A stretch of DNA of 64,000 nucleotides from contig NC_061134.1 in assembly GCF_905220365.1 (NCBI RefSeq), positions 10,927,001 to 10,991,000 of the forward strand. Direction: 5' to 3'. The notes beneath the pieces are model-generated. The model saw only the letters and a program-made list of their open reading frames with translations. It ran no database searches and was not told the origin of the DNA. Below, in pieces: positions 33,578-46,024 of this stretch. Origin of the DNA: Vanessa cardui (Eukaryota; Arthropoda; Insecta; Lepidoptera; Nymphalidae). Numbering within the stretch: the stretch's first letter is position 1; every line of letters begins with the position of its first letter. A program made the position numbers and the translations under genes.

Positions 33578-36500
33578 ATGGCTGAAGAGAAGGTCAATGG
33601 ATATCACAAAGAAGGTATTATGAGATTTTATACAATGCAGTGAATTGGTTCATTTATTTGATGTTTCATAATAATTTCCATCACAAGCACATTAAAACGG
33701 ATATTATATTATTTATAGTATGGTATTAATTTTATGCATTAATTGCTAATTTATACTTTGATAACTTTAACATTCTAAATTGTGCATTTAACCTTTATTC
33801 ATGTTGTAAATGTATTTAACCTTGTGATACTATGTAATTAAGGGTTCTATTAGCCATAGTATTTTATTTTATTTATAAATAATAATTTTATTATTATAAT
33901 TTACAGTTGAGAGAAACTGAGCTAAATAAGCTGCTTACTTGATAAAATTAATCATTAATCTAGAACAACATTTTTACTTCTCGAAATTTGAAACTAATTT
34001 ATCAGTTTTTGAAATTTTTGTATGTATATTTTTAAAATATATTTATCATACATTGATTTTAATCTTAACATCAGACTAATTATATTATGTAAATGTTTAT
34101 AGCTATGGTGATCTCAATGGTCTTAATTCCATATAACTTTTTGGTTTTAAAGAAATCAAAAAGTTATAAAAACTTACACAAAATTATAAATCAATTAACT
34201 TGCCAACCTCAGAGCTTATACCTGATATCCTTGAAATAATAAAATTAAATAAGTTGTAATGTTTTACAGTTGTAAAAAACTTTCAAGTTGTTGAGTAAGT
34301 TAACAAAAAAAGTAAATATACTTGTATATAGTTTCTCAGGTTACAAATATAACAGTACACAACAAGTATAACTTTACACAAGCTTAAATTACCTTTCTAT
34401 TAGAATAGTATGTAAAACAGATTTATTATCTTATATAGTTGTTTTAACATAACATAATTTTGATATAGATTAAATAATTTGGGTATATTTGAATGGGAAG
34501 GGAATCTTGGAAAGATTGAGTTTGTAGAGGGTGGCATTAGAATCAGAAATTAAATGGAATTATTTATTTCACCCCAATGAAGTTGGGATGAACAGCTGTT
34601 AATGAATCTGAAATGGTTGATTGTTTAAATACATTGTTATATATTGTATGTTTTTGTAATCTAATACATATTTATATGTTAATAATATAGACATGTCTCC
34701 TGCCATGATTATGTCATCACCTTTACCTTCATGATTATATTTTGAGTGCTGTTTTGACTCAAAATATAATCATGAAAATATTTTAAGCATAAAAATGCAT
34801 CATTAAATTTACTCCTGTTTTCGTACATTTAACTAAGCTCAATCGAAGTTATTAAAACCATGAAGTAATTATTTTTTGATACATTTTATAAGTACTTATT
34901 TAATTACATAAGCATTGATACTCTTCACAAAAAAGTTAGTTTATGGAAATTATTTGCATATAAATATAAATTGCAAATTCCAACCATGTATATGTACGTA
35001 TATTGTAATAATGTCTTTAAAGAAGGTCAATGACCATATTCTTACATACATTACTTACAACATATTACACAACACTATTTCCTTAAACAAAATCAATAAT
35101 CTAATAGTAATGTTAGGATGATTCAATCATATATAAATAGTCACACTTATAATTTAGATATGACTAAATTTATATCCTATTATTTAAGGAATACTTTTAA
35201 TACTGTTTAACTTAACTGTGTATGGAGTACTAAAATTGTATGAGCATGTTGTCATATAAGACTTACTTTGTCGCTCTTATGGAAAGCAATCAATATTTAT
35301 AAGGTTAAGGTTACGGTGACAGTGACCTTGCCAGATTGGCTAGCACATGGTGGGGGCGGATAAATACCACCCTCTCATTACATATTCAACCGCCATTAAC
35401 ACTCAGTGTTGTTGTGTTCCATTTTTAAGGGTGAGTGAGCCAGTGTTGTTCACTACACATAGCTCCCAAGGTTGGTAGTATATTGGTGTAATGTATCAAA
35501 TGGTTAATATTTCTTATAATGCTAAGGTCTATGCGGTAGTGACAACTTACAGATTCAAAATAATATATAGAAAATAAAAAAAAATGTTTAAACTTTACTC
35601 AGTGGTAACAAAAATCGCAATTGAATTGTCTCCTGTTTATTACTTTTCGTTCAATAACTAATGCAGGTTTCGGTCAATTTCTTTGACACATTTGCTAAGC
35701 ATGTCAATGTCACAGGGATAATGTGGCGTTTTTTAAGATTATTCTTAAGCATTTGACTATGTAGAACATTAAATGTTTTATGTGAACTTAAATACTATGG
35801 TATTAAACATAGAGCTTTTTATACATTACTTCATATCTAAGTCAAAGGATTCTATCAAAAGATTAGATCTTTTGTAAAAATTGGTGTTTTACAAGGATAC
35901 ACTTTTGGTCCTATTGTATTTTTGATATAAAATGTGAATATTTTATTTTATTTATAAGAAAGCAGTAGAGCATTCAATGGCACTGATATAAGATATTAAT
36001 ATTATTGATGCTACAATATGAGAAATCATTTTACATTCGAAACTCGAATCATTTTTACCTCGTCAGGCTAAACTCCGCAACATACGAGGCTAAAGTTAGA
36101 TACCTAACTAATTTTGATATTGCTCTACGAGGCGAACTAAATATTCGTTTTTTCATTATGTATTGTGCTGTAGAACATTAATTGGAACACTAACTGTATA
36201 CGTATTGAAGTATTTAACCTTTGCGCTAGGGGCTTCCTCAGCTTTAATGTTAACAAAATGGGACTGATACTGAATAGAGCCACAGTTCCATTACGATATA
36301 TGTATAATAATATTATGAATATTCGCAAATTGTTATATATTATGATAGATTCAGTGATCATTCATCATAGTCTTTTTAAAGCATGAGTAGTAAAGATAAG
36401 CTTCAAGTTTCTAACTCAAGTTAAAATTCTTGGGCATGACTAGATGAACATTATCATAAATATTATAAATATCCACAACAATATTGATTATTTTTATAGA

Positions 36501-39500
36501 AACGCTTACAAACATTCTATAAACACGCAAAGTAAAAATAATTTTTTCACACTGTTCAAGATTCCGTTTCCACATAGTCCCTAAATATTTTCTTGGACAA
36601 GCTCTTCCATTGTATACTACAATGCCGCAAATATTGTCTATTGAAACCTCATGATGGAAAATTTAAAACAGTAATGATTAAAGCGTATTACTCTATATAA
36701 ATTACATAGAAAAAAACGGAAACACTATTCTTAATATGTATAATAATTTAAGTAGTTAAAAACAACATCTTGGAAAAATACAAGTCATTTCGTGCGCTTA
36801 TTAGTTACTACTCGAAATAATTAGAGCAGCTTTATTTCTTGAGTTTGTTTCCAGTTAACCGACACCGAAAGGCATTCTATTCAATATGAACAAAAAAAAC
36901 GATGAGCAATATCGAATTATATCGTCTAGTTTCAAGTGGCGACGATATGGATTATCATAATATGCAAGAGACACGGCGTCTTGTGCTATCAGCCGTGTAT
37001 TGGGTTTTAGCTCCAAAATGAATGAATATAGACAAATCGTCCGAGCTAAAAAAAATAAAAAGCATAAAAAAATTGGTAAATGCTTGGTGTCGTCATACTA
37101 GAACGGAGCAATACGAGGAGGGAGGTTATAAGCCCTCGCATCCATAGGACGAATACGCAAATAGAATTAGCTGGTGTGTTAACAGACAGTCAGTTTTTAG
37201 TAAGTAATAGTTTTTGACGACGAGTTAGAGACTGTGATTGTATTTAGGTATTCAAAAGTGGACCTATGTCCTTTCCAGCAAATCAAGCTTACCTCATAGC
37301 AAATGTCATTAATTCCACTTCAGTGGAATAGCCATGAAAGCGTAACAGGCAGAGTTAATTTCATACATGTAATATGAGTATAGATATTGTAGAAAGGATT
37401 TCGTATTCTCATAAGGTACTTTTAGACAAGACTAAAAATATCTGTCGAGGTCGTATTCGTAAAAAAATTATGGCAATTCATGTTTATGTTGAACGGACTT
37501 TGAACACATCATTTGCTATCGCCTCAACATTATCTTCGTTATCACTTAGCGAATACACTTACACGAATCACTTATATTAGGTATTAAGGAAATCTACTAT
37601 GAATAGTAAATATTGCCAATCGATGTTATTTATTTTTGCACCTTTTTAGTGTAATTGAGTTCTTAATCATGTTCGATTTTTAAAAATACTAGTTGCCAAA
37701 TACTGTTCATGGGTTTTTTTCAATTTAGTACAAATGCAAGTCATGACCTTGTAGGACTAGCTCGTTAACACCTGTAGTTTATTGACGTTATGTGAGTACA
37801 GTCAATAACACTATGAAATTACACTCACACATCCATACATGCACATATACTAACAATAACCCATGTTTTATTTAGAAATCAATGGTTGATGAAGCTGTAT
37901 AATATACCAATATAACTGTTTCTACGGGTAGGCATGAATACCCAAAAAAAACTTATTGCAAGAACAACTTAAATTTTTGAAATCAAATTATCGATTGAAA
38001 GTTATCGACAAAGAGAGAAAATATAAATCGTTGTGGGACCTGAGTGCTTATAATGACTGCCTATTAACTATAAGTAACGTTTGTTTATTATACGTCAGAG
38101 AAAAATATATTAAAAAAAGCTGTATACGCCTAACGCGAAGGTTTGTACACGACTTTTGTACTTATAATTTTTTCGTTTTACGGAAGTGATGTGCTCTACC
38201 AATGGAACTCAATTGATATTATTACTAAACCATTTGGGTTTCGAATTTTAAATTGTATTAATTACTATTCTGAAAATTTTTGCATCATCTTTTAGATTTG
38301 ACAATAATTATATTCCCGTTTTCTTTCCCCGCTTTATATGAAAGATATCGGTGCTAAAATTAGTAAGGCAATAAATGTACAGAAGTATTATTATATATTT
38401 AGATATATCTCTAAAATTGAAAATATGCCAAGTTTTTAACGTTTAACCTCTTATAATCAAGATGGCGGCTAAAGTCAAGGTCGAGGTTGGTCGAATTTGA
38501 TTTTGGACTCTACTAATGATGCAATAATTAGCAGGATGGTGATTAATGTAAGAAGTCCTTAGTCAACACGACTAGGCTGTATTTTTTTAAATAAAACACT
38601 TGCAAACGAATTATTTATAGTTATCATTTTTTTTAATATGTATGTATATTATTTTCTCCTCTTTTAACGATTGTGAAAAAAAAGGACATAAAAGTATATT
38701 TGTATTTGATAAGTGTAACCTAGTTAAAACGAATAATTTAACCAAATCTTCGTTTATATAAAAACTACAAATTTAATCTGTCAGGAAAAAAATGCATATG
38801 GCTTATATTAAAGTAACGTCTTAATAATTGTTACAAATTACAAGTAATAGCGATACAGGCTGGATTCATCAGACCTAATCTGTTAATCACTCGCATCTCA
38901 CCACGGTACCCGCAGGGGTATGTGTTACAAGTCACTTCATATTTCACTCTTGAAATGTCATTGTCGTATGTACATTTTTGACAGCTTCACGGTGAGTTCT
39001 GGTTTCTTGCAGAATACCTATAATTATACCAACATATGATGTCATCATATTACATCATAGGTTGATGTCTTAAGTATAACATACGCTCGAATGAAAGAGT
39101 ATTTAGGCGATCACACGTTAAAACCTACATTAATATCGCAACCGAAAACAAATCAAATTAAATAAATATTGTCTTTGGTTAGAAAAAAAATTCTTCAAGT
39201 CGAATTGAACAGCACCTTCTAACATTCCAACTTAGTCCATATGCCGTCTTACATAGGAATATAAAATTGAGGCTATATGTGCATTAAATTAAGTTATTAC
39301 TGCTACTAGAAAAACTAAGTAGTTAATGGTACTAATTTTATTTAAATTTCATTTAAAAATGATGTTAGAATTAACACCGAACACAATTTCTTTATCATTA
39401 ATTTCCTAAATTAAAATGTTAATGTTCTTTTACTTTAATTTGATGTTTATCATTGTTATTGTTTAAAAGGTTTTTATTTTGGAATTAAAGAAGAACAATT

Positions 39501-41499
39501 GAATTGTATGAAAGAACTGTGACGATCAGTGACCACGTCTCGTACCAAGGACTTTAACGTTTACACTTCCTGTAGTGCCGGATTCAGTTTCGTTGGAAAT
39601 TTTGAAATTTTGAGGTACACACACAGGTGTCATCATAGGTTTTCTTCATTTCTAGTAGATTCGTATGATAATCATGATACGAATTAAGCTCTATGGTCCT
39701 TCTGTTTACCACATATTTTTGGCTGTTTTTATAAGGTGTATAATACAAATTATTTGTTGAGAATGATTTACAATGATTATAACATTTTATGATTTGTTTT
39801 TTGTTGAGTGAGCGTTTTTGTTGTTTGAGCTTTATTACGATAATAAAATAGTTATAAAAAACGAAGAACGAGAACGGAAATTAAGTTTTTTTTTTTGTAA
39901 GAGGTCTATGACGCACTAAGAAATATTAACCATTTCCTAAAGAATTAAATGTCATTTATGCCTGTACTCACATTGGCTCACATATCCTTTACACTGAAAC
40001 ACAACAGTTCAAACGATTGCTATTTGCTTGGTAGGATATCTTATAAGTGGGTGGTACGTAGAATATTCACGATGATCACGTCGGTAATCTAAAATAAAAC
40101 TGCAAAGGATAGCCACTTATGTAAATATTATATACTAGAACTTTCTCCAAATGCGCTACATAATCCGGTATAAGGTTTTTATTAGCTTAGAAGATTCCTC
40201 AATTATGCAAGATAACATCTTTCACCGACATAGATGTATATTATTAGTATATATAGTACTTTAATGTATTATATAATTTATATATAGTTTATATACTAAG
40301 AACGTTCACATTATTGACCTTAGTTAGTTTATCTAGCGCTATTAAAACGATCATATAAATTAATAAAAACGCACTCAGACTGTCGTGCTCTGAATGTGAT
40401 GTGATTTTTGTTATCAGGAGATAATGCAGGGACATATATGCGCATTAACCAATTAAGATACTCCTATCACGGTCTGTTGTAAGTGTAAATTACACTTCGT
40501 CTTCTTAATCACGTGATAAACTTAGTGTGCTCATAGTCCATTTTCACGGAATATCGAATAAAATAATAATTTGTAAACGATTTCTTTTCAGATTTACCTC
40601 TTGGCATTCAAGTGGAAGAAATAGAAATTCCGGTACCATGGGGCCACGTCGCGGGCCGATGGTGGGGGCCCAAGAACAAGCAACCGATGATCGCTATTCA
40701 CGGTTGGCAGGATAACGCTGGTACTTGGGACAAACTGATACCTCTCCTCCCAGCCACAACATCCGTGCTCTGTGTAGATTTACCCGGTCACGGTTTGTCA
40801 ACACACTACCCAACGGGTATGCTGTATTATATATTCTGGGATGGCATTGCTCTTTTACGAAGAATAGTGAAATATTTTAAGTGGAGTAAGGTTACGCTCA
40901 TGGGACATTCGCTGGGAGGCGCTTTGAGTTTCATGTATGCAGCGTCGTTTCCTGACGATGTTGACAAAATTATCTGCATCGATATAGCGAGTCCTTGTGT
41001 GAGAGCACCGGAGCATATGGTTAAGAATACTGGTGGTATGATCGATAAGAATCTTGATTACGAAAATTTGCCAGAGGACAAAATCCCTTGCTACGATTAC
41101 GAGGAGATGATCGATATAGTCTGTGATGCATACAAAGGATCAGTGTCGAGGGAGAATTGCAAAGTTCTAATGAAAAGGGGCATGGCTCCGGTTCCAGCGC
41201 ATATGAATAAGAAAGGCTATTACTTCAAAAGGGATCCCAGGCTAAAGGTAGCTGGACTAGCGATGATGTCGATAGAAACGGCTCTGGAATATGCCAGCAA
41301 AGTTACGTGTAAGGTTTTAAACATTAGGGCTATACCAGGTCAGAAGTGGGAGAGATTGGATTATTATTTGGACGTCGTGGAGAAACTAAAACAAAACGCT
41401 GACGTTAATTATATCGAAGTGGAGGGAACACATCACGTCCATTTAAATGCGCCACAGAATATAGTCACTATCATTGAAGATTTCTTAGAACTTTATTAG
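33578..41499 (+). CDS. Serine hydrolase-like protein (SERHL/kraken family)
   Basis: Alpha/beta-hydrolase fold enzyme; substrate unknown for this family, cytosolic or peroxisomal in relatives. Two coding exons, 33578-33614 and 40592-41499, joined inside a GAT codon, give 314 aa, the usual SERHL length. Visible motifs: the HGWQDNAGTWD oxyanion region (His49-Asp59), DLPGHGLS (75-82), the nucleophile elbow GHSLGG with Ser119, and a C-terminal EGTHHVHLNAP run (about 290-300) that should supply the catalytic histidine. No signal peptide or membrane segment is seen. The start is the ATG of MAEEKVNGYHKE, chosen because it is followed by GTATTA in a frame that fits the exon 2 acceptor; its intron is 7 kb, so an upstream alternative first exon cannot be excluded. 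Exon 2 is certain; exon 1 is likely. Confidence 0.9.
34132..34168. repeat. Near-perfect inverted repeat, 16-base arms
   Basis: TATAACTTTTTGGTTT (34132-34147) and AAATCAAAAAGTTATA (34153-34168) pair with one mismatch around a five-base loop. Confidence 0.85.
34728..34776. repeat. Perfect inverted repeat, 20-base arms
   Basis: TTCATGATTATATTTTGAGT (34728-34747), a nine-base loop, and its exact complement ACTCAAAATATAATCATGAA (34757-34776). Pairing stops abruptly at both ends. Confidence 0.9.
35340..35555 (+). mobile_element. Repeat C copy in the hydrolase intron
   Basis: AAATACCACCCTCTCATTAC, TTGTTGTGTTCCATTTTTAAGGGTGAGTGAGCCAGTGT and CTCCCAAGGTTGGTAG...AATGGTTAATATTTCTTA follow the repeat C order. 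Confidence 0.65.
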
Positions 41500-41545
41500 T
41501 TTAATTAATAGGATTAATTAATACTGGTGATATTTAATGTGATGC

Positions 41546-41551
41546 AATAAA
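41546..41551 (+). terminator. Candidate polyadenylation signal of the serine hydrolase
   Basis: AATAAA 47 bases after the stop codon. Confidence 0.55.
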
Positions 41552-44476
41552 ATAGGAACAAGTGCACAATATATGTTTACGTTAATAGATAGTGCCTTTG
41601 AGGCGGTTAGAAGGCGGATAGAAGCTTTTCAAAAGCTTTTAATTGATGCTTATCGACGGGTAATATTGTGAGGTATTTCTTTCCAGACTAGTAACAGTTT
41701 TATTAATAATATTGACGCTAGAATGGTTCGTGTATTTTTTTTTTAGCAACGCTATTTAATATTCATTCGACTTTCGAAATTAGTTAGTCAATTAACTGAG
41801 TTAATTTAGACATTCGATATTTATTAGTGATTTTCGATTTTCCAAATACCTAATGATGTTAACATCTAAAAATATTTCAAAAGAAAAATGTAGTTTCTTT
41901 ATTTGAATTCAAATTCTAGCTGCGACGAAAATATACATTATTCAAAGAACCAAAGGTCAGCTTTGTTACATAAACGTATTGTTTCAATAAGTATCTGTTT
42001 TATGTTGTGACGTTTTGAATCTACTCGAAATCGCAGACATTTGAACAAAATAGCAACAAATTACTTGCTTATGTAGTTGTTATATATGTAGCTAAACACA
42101 CATTAATAGATATTTATTCATGTATTCTGGTAAATATTACAACACCGACCATTATGTATCGTTGTGCATCGGTGCAAAGTTAAGATCGTCCCGTTGAGAA
42201 ACACTCGATTCAGTTAAAAAAAGTAATGATTTTTTTTAATTATTGCACCTAAGTAGGTATTTTCAGAACGGATGATATGCCATGCATGCAAATTTATTCA
42301 GACAAAGAAACTCACATACAAATTTAAACCCTGAAAACATTACATCTTAGATTATTTATTTATACATATATGTATATAGAGCATCTCGCTATGAAACAAA
42401 CGAGCCGAGTTTATTACATTGGTGTGCGTGACAGCTACGCTTTACACACGACATACGTCATATTTCTTTGCTAGTGTGCGTGTACTAACCGGCCAATTGT
42501 GGGTCACTCTATTCGTATGCGTTCAGTTTGACAGTCTATCAAAACATATAATCACAACATTACACTCTAAGGTAGGTGTTACTTAGTATTTCAAATCTCT
42601 TTATTATTAATAAATTGTCCATTACGTTAAAATATGCTATACAAGATTTCCACAGATTAAATAAGTATAAGTAATGTATGCACTATATCCTGCTTACACC
42701 GATTTTGTATTAATGCACATTAATGCACATGTGTGTTTCGAATTTAACCTTTTGACATTTATATCGATACAAAGTGACAGTTTGTAAATGCGGTGATTTT
42801 TTTAAGTGTTTTAGTTATAAGTCAAAGGTTCCATTTTTAAATTTCTTTCGTTTCGCGGTTTTTGTTTATCACTTGAGGTAATTGGGTAACATCACATTTT
42901 TGTGATCTGTATATTTATTTTGTTTTAAGTCCAAGACGCTATTTATTTAATATATTGAATACTTCATATGTGTGTAATTTTCTTGAGAGTGTATTAGTCA
43001 ATCTATAATTGTAAACTTTGTTTTTTTTTTAATATTCATGTGTTGAACAAAATGACGAATAAATATAGTAGGATACTCGCAGCTCTTCAATTATTATAAT
43101 TTGTAATATTTTACATTTCCATTTTTTTTTATTTTATGAATACAATTTTGTTAAACATAATATTAATATTCCATTTTGTGTATGGCAACCCAGTGATATT
43201 TTGGAGCAAGTTTTACAGTTGACTGTATTAAGACAGATTATTTTATCTGAGTTATTGTAAAAAGATACAATATTCAAATAAGTTTAATTGAACAAAAACG
43301 AATAATATATTTTTTATTTTTATATAGATATATATTTTATTTCTTATACGCAATTTCATACGTAAGAGAAGAATGTTCTGCATTTGTAGCAGGAAACTGC
43401 GAATACCGAGCCACTTTACTAAATGACTCATTAAAAAAAAACTTCAAAATAAAACTTTAGGAAAGTCGCTGTCGTGTATGCCCCTAGATCTCTGCTTATG
43501 CTTATTATATTTTACTTTCAATCGATGGTCCTGTGATTCAATTCAATAAATTTTCCGATAAATAATAAATTATTTATTAAACACTGTAAGCAAATGTTTT
43601 TATTATTTTCTCATCCCCTATCCTTATAAAGTGATTTTGAAATCTGACTACAAAAACAATAATATTAATATTTATTTATAAATATAGATGATAGCACTAG
43701 ATTCTAGAAGGTGTTTCGCCATACAATAAAACTAAAACAATGGAGCCAACTTATTATAAGTTAAGTTGAAAGTCTGTGTGTCTGTCTGCGTGAATTTTTA
43801 CTGAAATATTTTATACATCTCTGGTTAGACCTATTTGTACCAACGTTTGAAACTATATTGCTAAGAAAATTGTTTGTAAATCTCTGCATCCTAAAAACTG
43901 AACATAGGCAATGAAAAGTCCGCACAGACATTTTGTCGATGGAATTTTTTACTCAGACAGTCTGTACGACAAAAGTCTGTCTGTGTGTCTTGTGGACCTA
44001 CCATTAGTGACCAACTGTTAGCCACTTTTTTTTTATTCAATCAATCATTGAGCAATCATCAGACTATTTGCGGCTATAACTAAAATTTAGTCACAATTTC
44101 ATGCAGTATCATTTAGAGATACCTATTACAATTATAAAATTGAATTGAAGAATAATATTTAATTCTTTTGTTATTTAAAATATTACAAAAATATCCTTCG
44201 GTCTGAATATGTAAATAAAAGTCAGATAAGGACATTTTGAGCGTTCTTATCTTAATTTTTAATCAAGTAAATGAGATGAGATCGCTAAGATAAATACATA
44301 TTTATAATTTATACTCAACAATGAATCCTTACGCCAATCTAATTTTAGCCTCTTTACAGCTTTCTGTGTCAAATTATAACGAAATGCAAATATAACAAAA
44401 GGAAAACACCATTATTTATCAGATAATCTAAATAATCGGAGGTCAGTGTGCCACTGTAACTGTAGACATAAAGGAC
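41552..44476. other. Convergent intergenic, no gene seen
   Basis: AT-rich. About 42380-42540 is a moderately GC-richer patch without an open frame I can place. 43770-44000 has repeated GTCTGTCTG-type runs. No recognised element otherwise. Confidence 0.5.
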
Positions 44477-45240
44477 ATGTACAGTCAAAATAAGAAAACC
44501 TACGTCAGTTTTCAAATTCATTGCTTTATAAAGTCGTAAACTTTTAGTACCTTTTGAAACTCAAGACCTAAACTGATAACTGAATATATAATTGAACTTA
44601 CACAGTATGATAACTTGGTTCAAAATAGTGTAACATCTTTGGACTACGTCTAGTTTTACATCGTCATGAAATCTATTTAAAGGCGTAATTAGTCATTACA
44701 AATTTAAATTAGATATGATATTTTTAGACCCAGAAGGAAGTAGGTTAACCTCTAAAACAATAATCTTTAACTTAAAATAACAATCAAACTACCACAAAAG
44801 AAAAAAATTTAGTCTACAACACAAATAACCATCAATAATCACATTACACAGTAAGAACTAGCGCGCACTGGTAACTTTTGTCACGGTGACTATTTCGTCA
44901 CTCTTATCGAGTCCATGAATATGTACCTCCATATATAACGTCGTGGCATTTGTGTCTGCATCTGTACATATTCACGGATTTGACAAGAGTGACGAAACAG
45001 TCACCGTGACAAAAGTTACCAGCGCTAGTTCTTACAATCATAATCGCGATCGAATGTGCCAGGCACAAAACACCCGCCATTTTATACGTGACTTGACGCA
45101 GGTCCTGTTTGTTTATTCCAACAATATCTTCTACTAAGTCAAAAATATGTCTGTCAGTGTGTATTCTCGATCAGTAAAGCCAATCTTCGCTCTAACTGAG
45201 CACAAGAAAATAGATCTTAAGGTGACGAACATTTCATTTG
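44477..45240. mobile_element. Long relative of the 5630-5825 MITE, interrupted
   Basis: The left part (TACAGTCAAAATAAGAAAACCTACGTCAGTTTTCAAATTCATT at 44478-44522) matches the left half of the 5630 MITE. The right part (TATTCTCGATCAGTAAAGCC and AAAATAGATCTTAAGGTGACGA at about 45160-45226) matches its right half. Between them are about 530 bases absent from the short copy, including the foldback at 44851-45035. The right inverted end is not preserved. Confidence 0.65.
44851..45035. mobile_element. 185-bp foldback element
   Basis: The left arm GTAAGAACTAGCGCGCACTG...CATGAATATGTAC (44851-44926) is the complement, with a few changes, of the right arm GTACATATTCACGG...GCGCTAGTTCTTAC (about 44968-45035). 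The arms are about 70-75 bases and the spacer about 40. The 64-codon open frame crossing it is a by-product. Confidence 0.85.
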
Positions 45241-45404
45241 ATTTTGAGACTTTCACTGTTGATTTTGGCAATGTAAGAGTACGAAGGGTTTACAATATTG
45301 ATTTACCTCGATAGTCGTTTCGTTTTTTGTCATGGCAACATTATACCTATACAAATTCAAACTACTTAAAGCATGCAAACCTACCATGAATTACTTAACA
45401 ATTT

Positions 45405-45710
45405 CCTAAGGTTCCGTACCCCTAAAGAAAAATAACCCTTTTATAAAAACACTCCGTTGACTGTATATATTGATACCGATGCAGTCAATTGGAGCTATGA
45501 AAAGATTATCCCCTGAAACTAATACAAATATAAGGCCACCTATGTTGTATTTCCACTAATTTCCAACATTCGCAAAATGAATCAACCATATGGGCAAAAA
45601 TCTGTAATACTACTATAGGAGTCCGTAAACCGTTAATTGATAGTTACATCAGCGTCTATTTGATTATATGGTACGGAACCCTAACAGCGCGAATCCGACT
45701 CGCACTTATA
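45405..45710. mobile_element. Repeat with AAGGTTCCGTACC inverted ends
   Basis: AAGGTTCCGTACC at about 45409 and GGTACGGAACCCT at about 45670 are inverted; GCGCGAATCCGACTCGCACTT follows. This is the layout of a common lepidopteran dispersed repeat. Related end sequences (GGTTCC...ACGGAACCCC) occur at about 47762-47985 and TACGGAACCCTAA at 23941. Confidence 0.6.
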
Positions 45711-45932
45711 AATTAAGAAAATTACTGGATAAGTTTATTTAGCATAATGAACTCACTGCGAATAAATAATTCAACGTGACCCCGTAATGTTATCTTCTAA
45801 CGTTTAATTTTATTTTAGTGTCGTATTAAAACAATTTGTTACTTTTTATTATCACTCTTATCCAAACTTTACTTACATATTAAGTGAAAATTGACCTAGC
45901 GAATAAATAAGGTAAAAGTAAAAAAATATATT

Positions 45933-45938
45933 TTTATT
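45933..45938 (-). terminator. Candidate polyadenylation signal of the ZNFX1-like gene
   Basis: AATAAA on the minus strand, 87 bases beyond the stop codon at 46025-46027. Confidence 0.5.
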
Positions 45939-46024
45939 TCCTAATAACAAGACAGAAGTATAAGTTATTTACAGAGGAAATATAGTTTTACATATTTATA
46001 GACATTTGGATATGTCATTGACAA

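Larger units (their letters stand above)
33615..40591 (+). other. Serine hydrolase intron 1, 7 kb, no exon seen
   Basis: AT-rich intron with two hairpins (34132-34168, 34728-34776) and a decayed repeat C copy (35340-35555). Around 38865-39030 is a block resembling 27900-28080 (shared CTCACT.TTGAAAT, GACAATG and GGTGAGTT motifs). Short open frames at 34915, 37374 and 37956 show no recognisable protein features. Confidence 0.65.

Noticed and set aside
44943..45137. 64-codon frame
   Set aside because: It runs through the right arm of the foldback element and shows no family features.
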